From positions 1 through 64,000 of the forward strand of contig CANLSM010000017.1 in NCBI GenBank assembly GCA_947493745.1: 64,000 nucleotides of DNA, in the 5' to 3' direction. Of this stretch, positions 26,786-34,784 are shown piece by piece. The DNA is from an uncultured Paracoccaceae bacterium (lineage in GTDB: Bacteria > Pseudomonadota > Alphaproteobacteria > Rhodobacterales > Rhodobacteraceae). Under the pieces are notes generated by a model. It made no database searches and was not told where the DNA came from. It saw only the letters and a list, made by a program, of their open reading frames with translations. The position numbers and the translations under genes are program-made. The first letter of the stretch is position 1; each line of letters begins with the position of its first letter.

Positions 26786-27598
26786 ATGACCGAGCAGCTG
26801 TTCATCTTTGTGCGCGACACTCCCTTCGAGGTCCTGTTCCTTGTCATTAGCCTCGGCATGCTGCGCACGCTCGGTCTCAGCTTCGGTTTCATGGCGTTCA
26901 ACTGGGGGCTGGGAACCAGCATAACGGTGCGCGCGGGTATCGCGATGGCCATCGGATCTCCTCTGATGCTGGCCAATCTGGACACCGTGATCGAGATATC
27001 GAACTCGGCCACCCGATTTGAGCTTGCTGTCCTGTCACCCAAGGAATTTGCGATCGGATACGGGCTCGGCATCCTCGCGTCGCTGCCATTTCTGGTCATG
27101 CAATATGCGGGGGCTGTGACGGATTCCTTTCGCGGCGAATCCGACAGCGGCATCCAGGATCCATCCGGTGGTACGTTTCAGACCTTCTCCGTCTTCTATG
27201 TGGTCATTGCCTTCTTTGTCTTTTTCTCGATGGGCGGGCTTTGGGACCTGTTTGCCAATCTCTATCGCAGCTATGAGATATGGCCGCTTGAGACGCTCTA
27301 TCCGAAGCTCGGCGCGGATGCGGGTCTGACGGCACTCCAGCTTCTCGACGACACGATGCACTCGGCCGTTCTGGTGGCCGGGCCTCTCCTGATCATTCTG
27401 ATGGCGATCGAGCTGATCCTGATCGTCGCTGCCAAGCTGGCGCGCAAGTTCGGCCTCTATGACCTGTCGTTTCTGGCCAAGAATGCGGTGGCGATCCTCT
27501 CTCTGCCGCTGCTGGCGATCTTCATTCTCAAGATGTCCAACGAGCTGACGCCCGAGGCAATTGAAAACCTGCGCAAGTTCGAGGGGTTCTTCCAGTGA
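26786..27598 (+). CDS. sctT: SctT, T3SS export apparatus
   Basis: A 270-residue FliR/SctT-family membrane protein with several helices and the family motifs GYGLGILASLPFLVMQYAGAV, DSESGIQDPSGGTFQ-like loop, and the C-terminal LARKFGLYDLSFLAKN segment. The start is set at ATG 26786, just after sctS; the longer in-frame extension back to 26603 overlaps sctS completely and is not credible. It overlaps sctU by four bases. Confidence 0.95.
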   Translation: MTEQLFIFVRDTPFEVLFLVISLGMLRTLGLSFGFMAFNWGLGTSITVRAGIAMAIGSPLMLANLDTVIEISNSATRFELAVLSPKEFAIGYGLGILASLPFLVMQYAGAVTDSFRGESDSGIQDPSGGTFQTFSVFYVVIAFFVFFSMGGLWDLFANLYRSYEIWPLETLYPKLGADAGLTALQLLDDTMHSAVLVAGPLLIILMAIELILIVAAKLARKFGLYDLSFLAKNAVAILSLPLLAIFILKMSNELTPEAIENLRKFEGFFQ

Positions 27599-28644
27599 GC
27601 GATACCGAAGCCAAGAACAAGCCCGCCTCCAAACGCAAGCTCGCCAAGCAGCGCGAAGACGGCGTGGTCGCGCAAAGCAATGATCTGGCGGCGCTCATGG
27701 CGTCCTTCTTTGTTCTCGCCCTGATGATGGGGGCTTTCCCGCTTGCGCTTATCGGGACCATCGGGAATTTCTCCACGGCCGCCGCGGTCATAGACATGCC
27801 TTTCAAAGAGGCCGCACGGATCGTGGTCACCCAGGTCGGGATGCAGATCGTGACCCTTCTTGTCCCGATCAGTGTGGCGGCTCTGGGCAGTTCGATCATC
27901 ATCACGATTATCTACAACAAGGGTATTCCGTTCGCGATAAAGCCGATTGTGCCGAAGTTCGACCGGATGTCACCCGCCTCCGGCTTCAAGCGGATCTACG
28001 GGATGCGTGGCTGGGTTGAAACGGCGCAGACATTCGTTCGCGCGGCCATCTGGGTGGCCTCTGCGGGAGTCGTTCTGTGGCTTGCCTTGCCGCAGATCTT
28101 CAGCCTTGGTCTCTGCGGGGCATCCTGTCTGGTTGAGCTGAGTGTGGATCTGCTGCTGATCTTCATCCCCATCGCCATGATCCTTCTGGTGATCTCGGGC
28201 GTGTTTGACATGCTGATCCAGCGGTTCCTGTTCCAGAACGAACAGAAGATGTCGCATTCCGAGGTCAAGCGCGAGAACAAGGAGCAGGTCGGCTCACCCG
28301 AGATCCGCCAGGAACGCAAGCGTCGTCAACGCGAGGACAGCAAGGGCGGCGAGGCCATTGGCGTGGACAAGGCCAATATGTGCTTCTTCTGGAAGAACGC
28401 CTGTGTCGCGATCCGCTATCATCCGAAATATGCGCCGCTGCCGCGAATCTCGGGCAAGGCAACGACAGCTGACGCGGTGCAATCGATGCGCGAGCGCGTC
28501 CGGCGCAATGGCTTTCCGGAGATGGAGCACAAGCTGATCACGGAAACCTCGATCAACACGCCAAACGGCGATGGTGTGAGCGAGAAGATATATGTCGATC
28601 TGGCACAGGCCATGCGCAATCTGTTCGCCGGCGCCGCGGGCTAG
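27595..28644 (+). CDS. sctU: SctU, export switch protein lacking the NPTH motif
   Basis: A 349-residue FlhB/SctU protein: N-terminal SKRKLAKQREDG basic patch, four transmembrane helices (about 30-210), then the cytoplasmic domain. The domain is anchored by VAIRYHPKYAPLPRISGK, yet where the family carries the self-cleaving NPTH tetrapeptide this protein has F265-W266-K267-N268. Flanking sequence aligns without gaps and the frame is intact, so this is substitution, not frameshift. Autoproteolysis, which normally permits the switch from needle to effector export, should be impossible by the usual mechanism. It is the last gene of the sctJ-U operon. Confidence 0.95.
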   Translation: MSDTEAKNKPASKRKLAKQREDGVVAQSNDLAALMASFFVLALMMGAFPLALIGTIGNFSTAAAVIDMPFKEAARIVVTQVGMQIVTLLVPISVAALGSSIIITIIYNKGIPFAIKPIVPKFDRMSPASGFKRIYGMRGWVETAQTFVRAAIWVASAGVVLWLALPQIFSLGLCGASCLVELSVDLLLIFIPIAMILLVISGVFDMLIQRFLFQNEQKMSHSEVKRENKEQVGSPEIRQERKRRQREDSKGGEAIGVDKANMCFFWKNACVAIRYHPKYAPLPRISGKATTADAVQSMRERVRRNGFPEMEHKLITETSINTPNGDGVSEKIYVDLAQAMRNLFAGAAG

Positions 28645-28684
28645 GCAGCCTCGCCATCGGGGCTGAGTTGAGATTGAAGTGAGG

Positions 28685-30823
28685 TCAGCCGGCCTTTCTG
28701 GCAGCGGCAGCAGCGGAGTTCGGCAATGTCACCAGTTCAATCGGATAGGTCGTGACATCGGACGACACCTCATGCATCGCAAGGACGGGCAGATGGATGT
28801 CATTTGCCGCCAGAAAGTTTCTCAGACGCCGACGAATGTCGGTCGTTGTGATCACTGCCAGCTGGCGTCCGTCAGAATGCTGGGCCGTGGTCAGGGCCTT
28901 GAACTGATTGACCAGTGACTCGGTGATCTCGTTGGAAAGCACAAGCCCGTCAAGAGAGGCCAGATTGCCCGAACGCTTGGCATCCGTCACCGATTGTCTT
29001 GCCATCGCCTCCAGTTCCGGATCGAGCATCGCCACACCCAGGACATTGTCCTCGCCGGTAATCGCATGGCAAAGCTGGCGCTTCATGGAGCCGCGCAGAC
29101 ATTCGGAGATAAGAACCGGTCCCGCGCCTTCATTCACCTGGGTCCAGTATTGCATCGAGTCGATCAGCAGGTTCATCGGTCTCACGGGCACACCGTCCTC
29201 AATTAGGTAACGGATGATCTGGAAGAGCACCGGCCGCGACAGGTTCTGTTCCAGATGGGTGAGAGCTTCGGGGTCCACCTTGCGGGCCTGCTCAAGAAGG
29301 GCATCGAACTCGATGCGTGAAAAGAGGCTGCCGAGATTTTGCTCATAGATGCGGAATGCGGCCTCGGCGAGCTTCTGCTCGGGCGGCAGAACATCACAAC
29401 CGATCTGACGGGCCAGATCCTCGAATGTGTCCGGTATCCAGTTCGCCTCGATGGTCGGCCAGTTGACGGGTGTCATATCGTCTTCAGGGCAGTTGAGAAG
29501 AGGCAGGATCTCGGGGCCACAGTCAATCAGGATGGCGTTTGACGGGATGGTTTCGCGAAAGATCGGAACCTCATCCAACTCGACAACAAAGTCCCAGGCA
29601 GGGATATGTTCGGACATGTCGACAGGCGCGCTGGGGAAGTTGACACCGCTGGTGCGCTTGAGCTTCTGGAACAGCATGTCGGAGTGTTGCCGAATGAGTT
29701 CCGGTGCCATCTGCTTGGCCAGACCTTTCCCGACGCAGACCCGGAAACGTGCACTTCGGAGGTCGCCTGGCTGGCCTTCCGCCGCTGCCTCGCCGGTTCT
29801 TTCCTCGCCGGGACGTGCGGATGTCTCATCATCCGCGTTTTCTGACGCGGCGGCCTCCTCCTCGGCTTTCACGCGATCTGCTTCCGCATATGTCCGTCGC
29901 AGGACATAGGACGTTATCAGCAGCGCCGCGGCCGCACCGGAGAAAACCCAGAACGGAAATCCCGGGATCAGGCCCATGCCGAAAACGACAAAGGAAGCGA
30001 CACCGGGCACCCGTGGGTCGGCGATCAGTTCCTTGGAAATGTCAGAGCCCAGATCATCGTTGTCGTGATTGGCAACACGGGTCACGATGACGCCTGCGCA
30101 AAGCGACATGAGAAGCGCCGGGATTTGTGCCACAAGACCATCGCCGACCGTCAGGAGCGAGTAGATCGAGACGGCTTCGCCCAGCGAATAGCTGTGCAGG
30201 CTGACGCCGACCGCAACACCGCCAATCAGGTTGATCACAATGATGATCAGCCCGGCTATTGCATCGCCCTTGACGAATTTCATCGCCCCGTCCATGGCGC
30301 CGAAGAACTGGCTGTCCTTGTCGAGGCGCTTGCGCATCGCGGTCCCGACCTCCTGGTCGAGATTGCCGGAGCGGATATCCGCATCAATGCTCATCTGCTT
30401 GCCGGGCAGGGCATCGAGCGCAAAGCGGGCACCGACTTCGGCCACGCGCTCCGCACCTTTGGTGACGACAAGAAATTGCACGACAGTGATGATCAGGAAG
30501 ATCACAAGCCCGATTGCGACGCTGCCGCCGACGACGAAGTCACCGAATGTCTCGATGATTTGGCCTGCATCGGCCTCGGTCAGGATCAGACGTGTCGTGC
30601 CAATCGAAAGCGCCAGCCGAAAGGCTGTTCCGATCAGGATCACGGACGGAAAGGTTGAAAAATCAGAGGGGTGCTTGAGGTAGATTGACACCATCAGGAG
30701 CAGCACGGAGATCGAGATATTGATGGCGAGCAGAATGTCGATGATCTGCTGGTTGAGCGGGACGACCATCAGCATCAGGATCGAGACCATCAACGTGACA
30801 AGAACAAGATCTTTGCGCAGCAT
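28685..30823 (-). CDS. sctV: SctV, T3SS export gate
   Basis: A 712-residue FlhA/SctV protein. The N-terminal membrane half has the hallmark GTAFRLALSIGTTRLIL and ALDALPGKQMSIDADIRSG segments. A low-complexity acidic linker follows (about residues 320-355), then the cytoplasmic nonamer-forming domain. Full family length. It converges on sctU, and upstream lies a strong terminator, so it probably depends on read-through or its own promoter. It receives substrates and chaperones at the export gate. Confidence 0.97.
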   Translation of the reverse strand: MLRKDLVLVTLMVSILMLMVVPLNQQIIDILLAINISISVLLLMVSIYLKHPSDFSTFPSVILIGTAFRLALSIGTTRLILTEADAGQIIETFGDFVVGGSVAIGLVIFLIITVVQFLVVTKGAERVAEVGARFALDALPGKQMSIDADIRSGNLDQEVGTAMRKRLDKDSQFFGAMDGAMKFVKGDAIAGLIIIVINLIGGVAVGVSLHSYSLGEAVSIYSLLTVGDGLVAQIPALLMSLCAGVIVTRVANHDNDDLGSDISKELIADPRVPGVASFVVFGMGLIPGFPFWVFSGAAAALLITSYVLRRTYAEADRVKAEEEAAASENADDETSARPGEERTGEAAAEGQPGDLRSARFRVCVGKGLAKQMAPELIRQHSDMLFQKLKRTSGVNFPSAPVDMSEHIPAWDFVVELDEVPIFRETIPSNAILIDCGPEILPLLNCPEDDMTPVNWPTIEANWIPDTFEDLARQIGCDVLPPEQKLAEAAFRIYEQNLGSLFSRIEFDALLEQARKVDPEALTHLEQNLSRPVLFQIIRYLIEDGVPVRPMNLLIDSMQYWTQVNEGAGPVLISECLRGSMKRQLCHAITGEDNVLGVAMLDPELEAMARQSVTDAKRSGNLASLDGLVLSNEITESLVNQFKALTTAQHSDGRQLAVITTTDIRRRLRNFLAANDIHLPVLAMHEVSSDVTTYPIELVTLPNSAAAAARKAG

Positions 30824-30852
30824 ATGGCACCCGTTTGTCTGAAATAGAAAAG

Positions 30853-30884
30853 GGGCAGGGCGCGTGCAGCGCCCTGCCCAAGGG
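30853..30884 (-). terminator. Rho-independent terminator after the needle-like gene
   Basis: GGGCAGGGCG (30853-30862) pairs perfectly with CGCCCTGCCC (30870-30879) around a 7-base loop. On the minus strand it is followed by CTTTTCTATTTC. It lies between the needle-like gene and sctV and should limit transcription into sctV. Confidence 0.8.
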
Positions 30885-30895
30885 TCAGGGAGGAA

Positions 30896-31078
30896 TTAGC
30901 CTTTACCGGCGTTCTGGTTGTCAGTCTTGAAGGGCTCAACGGCTTCCTTGAAGGCAACCTGCTTTTCCATCAGCGCGACGTAGAGCGCCTGGAAACGGCC
31001 CTCGAGGGCGGCCTGGTTGGCATCAGAGTTACCGGTGGTTCCCGGTGCGGGATCGCCGCTTACAATAGGTGCTGCCAT
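30896..31078 (-). CDS. Nested in-frame gene: candidate SctF needle subunit
   Basis: Starting at ATG 31078, which has AAGGAG (31091-31086) seven bases upstream, this frame encodes 60 residues, about 6.3 kDa. The size is near that of the rhizobial needle protein NopA and somewhat below the usual 70-90 of SctF. The C-terminal helix pattern R-x-x-ALY-x-x-L-x-x-x-Q-x-A-x-K matches the rod-like protein at 32583-33014, consistent with the known kinship of needle and rod proteins. A strong terminator follows, as is common for highly made needle subunits. Identity as SctF is inference. Confidence 0.5.
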   Translation of the reverse strand: MAAPIVSGDPAPGTTGNSDANQAALEGRFQALYVALMEKQVAFKEAVEPFKTDNQNAGKG

Positions 31079-31444
31079 AGTATTACTCCTTGGAGGGATT
31101 GGCCCATCGGGCCGTGGGTTGACGCCGGGATTACCCGGCGGGTTGTTTGCGTCTCCACCATTTGTCCGGGGTGGCCCGGAATTCGGTTTCGCGCCATCGG
31201 ACGTCAGAACCTTTGAGGGCTCTGCCGCCGAATTCGGTTTCGGTTCCGGCTTGGGGGCCGCAACCTCGGGAGGTTGAGGGTCACCGCATTGGGGTGGCTC
31301 AGCCGGCCTGCAGGACGTGGGTTTCGGTTTCGGCTTCGGGCACGGCGGTATCACACAGCATCCCTGATCCTGGAGATAGCCGAAGAAATCATCGAGCGAC
31401 TCAAACCCCCTCTGGGCCGCCATTCTGTCGAGATCCACTTGCAT
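30896..31444 (-). CDS. Pro-rich protein ending in a needle-like module
   Basis: A 182-residue reading frame. Residues 1-30 are a short helical module (LDRMAAQRGFESLDDFF), 45-120 a Pro/Lys-rich linker, and the last 60 a separate module that ends in a helix (RFQALYVALMEKQVAFKEA). That helix closely resembles the C-terminus of the rod-like protein at 32583. ATG 31444 has AAAGGTGG upstream; the longer start at 31486 is less likely. A perfect AAGGAG site precedes the Met that opens the last module, so two products are likely. Function is inferred: T3SS needle or needle-related substrate. Confidence 0.65.
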   Translation of the reverse strand: MQVDLDRMAAQRGFESLDDFFGYLQDQGCCVIPPCPKPKPKPTSCRPAEPPQCGDPQPPEVAAPKPEPKPNSAAEPSKVLTSDGAKPNSGPPRTNGGDANNPPGNPGVNPRPDGPIPPRSNTMAAPIVSGDPAPGTTGNSDANQAALEGRFQALYVALMEKQVAFKEAVEPFKTDNQNAGKG

Positions 31445-31532
31445 CCTTGATCCACCTTTCTTCTGTCTGGGTTGACTTTCGGCCAACTAACTTTTCAGGT
31501 CTCTAGTATTTTCTCTCAATTGATCTGCGGCG

Positions 31533-31552
31533 TTACGTGTTTTCGTAAGTAG
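31533..31552 (-). promoter_or_regulatory. Degenerate CTACGTA-type element before the needle-like gene
   Basis: On the plus strand TTACGTG (31533-31539), six bases, then TAAGTAG (31546-31552); the inner TTACG and CGTAA are a perfect inverted repeat. It lies about 90-110 bases before the start at 31444. Confidence 0.4.
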
Positions 31553-31567
31553 ATACCTAGGGAGGCA

Positions 31568-32176
31568 CTACTTTATGTTCACAACCTCTTCCTCAAGGCC
31601 GCGCCTTATCTTTATTGTCTTTTCAGATACTTCGCGTGCTTCCGGTGTCTTTGAAGGAACGGACTCGATCACCGCTTCGGCCAGCGCCAGGAACTTTGGC
31701 GGACCCGACAATGCGAGTGCGGATCGCTCGGCTGCCTGAGTGACCGGATACCGGTCCATGACAAGGCCGGAGGCCGCCAGCGCCCGCATCGCATCCTCGA
31801 TGTCCAGGTCACCCAACCGGGTCATTCGCGTCGTTGCCTGATCGCGCGGCGAGACATAGTAGATGCCATTGAAAAGAAACCAGTCGAGGCTGTGCGCCCG
31901 ACCGATCTGATTGAAGACATCCTCGATTTCGCCGCGCAGGCGTCTGCCGGTAATGCGGTCCCGAATCGAGCCCGTGATGTCGACCCGCAGGCCATTGTCA
32001 CGCGCAAATTCGATCAGAAAGTCCTCCACCCGCTGATTGACGACTAGATAGTCCACCGCGGGCTTCTGTTGCTGCGCGACTGCGGTCTCGAAGGTCGAGG
32101 CGATCAGGCATAGCGAGCCAAGCAGCATCTTCATGCGCGGCGTGACGTTCTTTTCAGGGCGGTGCGTGAACATCAT
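31568..32176 (-). CDS. Secretin N-terminal protein (RhcC1-like SctC fragment)
   Basis: A 202-residue exported protein with a signal peptide (KMLLGSLCLIASTFETAVAQ) and the N0/N1 domains of SctC: VNQRVEDFLIEFARDNGLRVDITGSIRD, then IYYVSPRD and a second domain around residues 115-165. There is no beta-barrel secretin domain, and full SctC is 500-700 residues. Rhizobial T3SSs encode SctC in two parts, RhcC1 (this half) and RhcC2 (pore). No RhcC2 is visible in this window. ATG 32176 or 32173 follows GGAG. It is transcribed away from the small gene at 32422. Confidence 0.82.
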   Translation of the reverse strand: MMFTHRPEKNVTPRMKMLLGSLCLIASTFETAVAQQQKPAVDYLVVNQRVEDFLIEFARDNGLRVDITGSIRDRITGRRLRGEIEDVFNQIGRAHSLDWFLFNGIYYVSPRDQATTRMTRLGDLDIEDAMRALAASGLVMDRYPVTQAAERSALALSGPPKFLALAEAVIESVPSKTPEAREVSEKTIKIRRGLEEEVVNIK

Positions 32177-32292
32177 ATCTCCAAAACTTCGGCCTCGGCA
32201 AAAATGCCTGACTTCAACAAAGCTAGGGGGAGGCGGGAATGACCGACACCGTGGACAGGCCCTCCAAAGGCTAAGGGCGATGTCGGTGTTCT

Positions 32293-32307
32293 CTACGTAT
32301 CACGTAC
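32293..32307 (+). promoter_or_regulatory. CTACGTA element in the sctC-N / rod operon divergent promoter
   Basis: CTACGTA (32293-32299) directly followed by TCACGTAC (32300-32307), in the 245-bp gap between the divergent secretin-fragment gene and the small gene at 32422; 129 bases before the latter. Confidence 0.45.
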
Positions 32308-32421
32308 CGGACGCGACCCTTTGGCGGAGCTTCTACGGGCAGGCCGCAAATGCGTGTGCATGCCGCTCCTCCTATTCATAACCATACCGATTTGCGGTTT
32401 GAGACTGAAAAGGAGAACGCC

Positions 32422-32562
32422 ATGGAACCGGTCACACCCACCCCTGAGCCACCGGCAGCAGGTACAGATACCGAAGCGATGCTGGAAGAGAAGGCCTTCG
32501 AGACAGTCGCGTCCGTCATCATGTTTGACGTCGTCTTTGAGGAAATCCAGGACAACGAATAG
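32422..32562 (+). CDS. Small T3SS-operon protein, 46 residues
   Basis: A 46-residue acidic protein: Pro/Thr-rich start, then a helical, hydrophobic-acidic tail (AFETVASVIMFDVVFEEI). AGGAG lies six bases before ATG 32422, and it heads the operon containing the rod-like gene and sctD, with 20 bases to the next start. I recognise no family. It may be a secreted small subunit or a chaperone-like factor. Confidence 0.6.
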   Translation: MEPVTPTPEPPAAGTDTEAMLEEKAFETVASVIMFDVVFEEIQDNE

Positions 32563-32582
32563 GCGCGGGGGAAGGACGAGAG

Positions 32583-33014
32583 ATGTCAGATGCAGTTGAG
32601 GCAATCGGCGCGATTTCCGGTGAAGACAAACCGGGTGCCCGGATGGCGCTTGAGCAGATCACCAACCGGACTCAGTCCGAGGTGGTTCAGGGGGCCAATT
32701 TTTCCAGGATAGCGGAGAAGGCCATCGGCAGTGCTGTCCAGCGCCCGCATGTCGAGGAGAACCGCGACGCGGCGCGCCGGGCGCTTGTCGACCCCACAAA
32801 GGGCGTCGTCGGCGAGGCGCGATCCGAAGTGGTTTCGACCGTCGAACGTCCGGGCGCACCCAAGAAGGAAGTCATCAATGACAGCGCCAGTCTTCAGGAT
32901 CAGCAACAGGAGCGGATCCGCGCCCTCTATCTGGACCTCACCAACTATCAGATTGCCTGGAAGATCGCGCAACGCATGCAGCAGGACATCACCCAGCTCA
33001 TGCGCGGCAGCTAA
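32583..33014 (+). CDS. Candidate SctI inner-rod protein
   Basis: A 143-residue soluble protein. The C-terminal 35 residues (RIRALYLDLTNYQIAWKIAQ, then an LM-rich end) show the helix with the L-x-x-Y-Q-x-x-W-K pattern typical of SctI rods. The N-terminal part is Ala/Arg/Glu-rich and poorly conserved, also as in SctI. It lies 18 bases before sctD. The same helix pattern is found in the needle-like module at 30896-31078. The nolB-position gene at 19856 is a competing candidate by position only. Confidence 0.65.
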   Translation: MSDAVEAIGAISGEDKPGARMALEQITNRTQSEVVQGANFSRIAEKAIGSAVQRPHVEENRDAARRALVDPTKGVVGEARSEVVSTVERPGAPKKEVINDSASLQDQQQERIRALYLDLTNYQIAWKIAQRMQQDITQLMRGS

Positions 33015-33032
33015 GGACGTTCGGAGAGTTCA

Positions 33033-34007
33033 ATGACCGCCACACTGGAAGCCCATCAAGGCATACTGATCGCCAAGCTGCGCCGCATGGCCCGTGCTAT
33101 CTTTCCGCCAGCGGCACCGGTCAATCTCGCGGTGTCCGTCGCGGCCGGCCTGCAGCATGGCAATGTGCACGAGGTCAGCGCCGACACGATCTCGCTTGGC
33201 AGCGCGGAGGATTGCGATGTCGTCCTGTTCGATGACGGAATTGAACCAAAACATGCGACGCTGATCACGGAGCGTTCCGTTTTTGGCGAACTGGTCGCCG
33301 TCAAAACCGATATGGAGCATGTGCGCTTCGCCGGTCAGGATGTGATCACAGGCGCGCAAACCCCGTTTGAGAGCCTGCCGGTGACGCTGCACCTTGGCGA
33401 CACGGAATTGCTTCTCAGCAAGGGGAGTGCGCCGTCCGAGCAACCTCGGAGAGCAAGCGGGATCGCTTTGTCCTATCTGATGCGTGGATCTCTGGTCGCC
33501 GCACTTTGTGCGGTCTTTCTGTTCTATCCCTGGAAGCTGCCCGACTTTCTGGCCGAAAGCCGGTATCAGCTGTCCATGCCGGAGACCAGCGCGCCAGTGG
33601 CGGTGAATGTAGCCGGGCGGGACAGTGTCCATGCCGCTCTCAGGCAGAAGGTTTTGGAGGGTGAGCTTTCCAACTATCTTAAGATAAGCCTGCAGCCAGG
33701 CGACTCTGTGACCGTGGAAGGCATTCTGCCGCCCGAGAAGGTCGGCACATGGCGCCGCATCCACGAATGGTATGACGGGCAGGGCGCGGGCGAGCTTCTG
33801 ATAGCGAAGGTTGCTGTTGCTCCGCGGTTGTCTGATTTTCCACCGATCTCGACAGTCAAACTCAGCGACCCGCCCCACATCGTCTTTGCGGATGGTCAGC
33901 AGGTGCGGGTCGGCGAACAGGTCGCCGATGGCTGGCACGTCACAGCAATTACGGCCGATGGCTTCGTGCTGGAGCGCCGCGGCGAGATCTTGTCGATTTC
34001 ATTCTGA
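33033..34007 (+). CDS. sctD: SctD, T3SS inner-membrane ring protein
   Basis: A 324-residue single-pass protein. An N-terminal FHA-like domain (residues 25-130: VSADTISLGSAEDCDVVLFDDG, then KHATLI) is followed by one transmembrane helix (about 146-165: LMRGSLVAALCAVFLFYPW) and a periplasmic part with small ring-building domains (AALRQKVLEGELSNYLKISL). This is the build of SctD/PrgH/YscD. It forms the outer of the two inner-membrane rings with SctJ. Rhizobial RhcD equivalents are likewise encoded away from the rhcJ operon. Confidence 0.85.
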   Translation: MTATLEAHQGILIAKLRRMARAIFPPAAPVNLAVSVAAGLQHGNVHEVSADTISLGSAEDCDVVLFDDGIEPKHATLITERSVFGELVAVKTDMEHVRFAGQDVITGAQTPFESLPVTLHLGDTELLLSKGSAPSEQPRRASGIALSYLMRGSLVAALCAVFLFYPWKLPDFLAESRYQLSMPETSAPVAVNVAGRDSVHAALRQKVLEGELSNYLKISLQPGDSVTVEGILPPEKVGTWRRIHEWYDGQGAGELLIAKVAVAPRLSDFPPISTVKLSDPPHIVFADGQQVRVGEQVADGWHVTAITADGFVLERRGEILSISF

Positions 34008-34017
34008 AAGGGACCCC

Positions 34018-34434
34018 ATGGCACGTATTGAAGATATGGACAGAATTGGCACTGCGATCCCACCGAGCGATCCGCTTGTCGATGTCGGTCTGCAACGAGA
34101 TGTCCCCGTCGCTGTTCCCCTTGATATCTTTGCCAAGGAGCAGTTGATCACGCTGATGTCGGTGGTGCGCAGGCCGCCCGAGATGCCACTGTCGGTCACC
34201 GGCGAGCAACAGCAGACCAACTTCGAGGACGTGGATGCCGTTGATATGGATCCCGTCCTGGCCTCCAGCGCATCGAATGTTGCCTATCAGGTCGCATCGC
34301 TTGCGGTGCGGCGGGAAAGCGAGATCGCGGCGTCAGGAGATCTTGGTGCGATGCGCGGCCAAAAGGCGCTGGAACAGCTTTCGCGGATGTTTGAGCATCT
34401 GCACATCCTCAAGACCACAACACCGGGGACCTGA
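34018..34434 (+). CDS. T3SS-operon protein of unknown function, 138 residues
   Basis: A 138-residue soluble protein, unrecognised. It starts 11 bases after the sctD stop, with AAAGGG upstream of ATG 34018, and is followed 4 bases later by the TPR gene. The C-terminal third is helical (RGQKALEQLSRMFEHLHIL). Position among structural genes suggests a T3SS accessory or secreted protein; a small needle-chaperone partner of the TPR protein is conceivable. Confidence 0.6.
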   Translation: MARIEDMDRIGTAIPPSDPLVDVGLQRDVPVAVPLDIFAKEQLITLMSVVRRPPEMPLSVTGEQQQTNFEDVDAVDMDPVLASSASNVAYQVASLAVRRESEIAASGDLGAMRGQKALEQLSRMFEHLHILKTTTPGT

Positions 34435-34437
34435 CCT

Positions 34438-34761
34438 ATGGACGCGCAAACAAGATTGAGTGAGGATGTCGGGCTGCTCAACGGCCTGGCCAGTGTTCAG
34501 TTTGCCTTCGGGCAGTACGCGACGGCCTTGTCTTTTCTCGAACTGGCGAACTGGCTGTGGCCCGACAATGACCGGACGCTCAATCTCATGGCAAAGGTCT
34601 ATTTCCGAATGCGCAAATCCGACAATGTGATATCGGTTCTTGATCGCCTGGAGACGGTGACAGATACGCCTCTGTCCGAAGAGCAACGATTGCTCAAAGG
34701 GCGGTCATATGCGTTGCTCGGGCGGATTGATGAGGCGCGGGACGTGCTGCTTCTGCATTGA
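34438..34761 (+). CDS. TPR protein, T3SS chaperone-like (SctG/YscG type)
   Basis: A 107-residue all-helical protein with about two and a half TPR-like repeats: FAFGQYATALSFLELANWLWPDN, LMAKVYFRMRKSDNVISVL, and LLKGRSYALLGRIDEARDVL. Small TPR proteins of this size act as needle-subunit or translocator chaperones in T3SSs (YscG or LcrH class). It closes the plus-strand operon that begins at 32422. Which partner it holds is unknown. Confidence 0.7.
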   Translation: MDAQTRLSEDVGLLNGLASVQFAFGQYATALSFLELANWLWPDNDRTLNLMAKVYFRMRKSDNVISVLDRLETVTDTPLSEEQRLLKGRSYALLGRIDEARDVLLLH

Positions 34762-34784
34762 CTGCGTTGCAGCTCAGGCGTTCA

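Noticed and set aside
27595-28644. A frameshift as the cause of the missing NPTH in SctU
   Set aside because: Family sequence continues in the same frame on both sides of FWKN with no gap, so a compensated frameshift would be needed.
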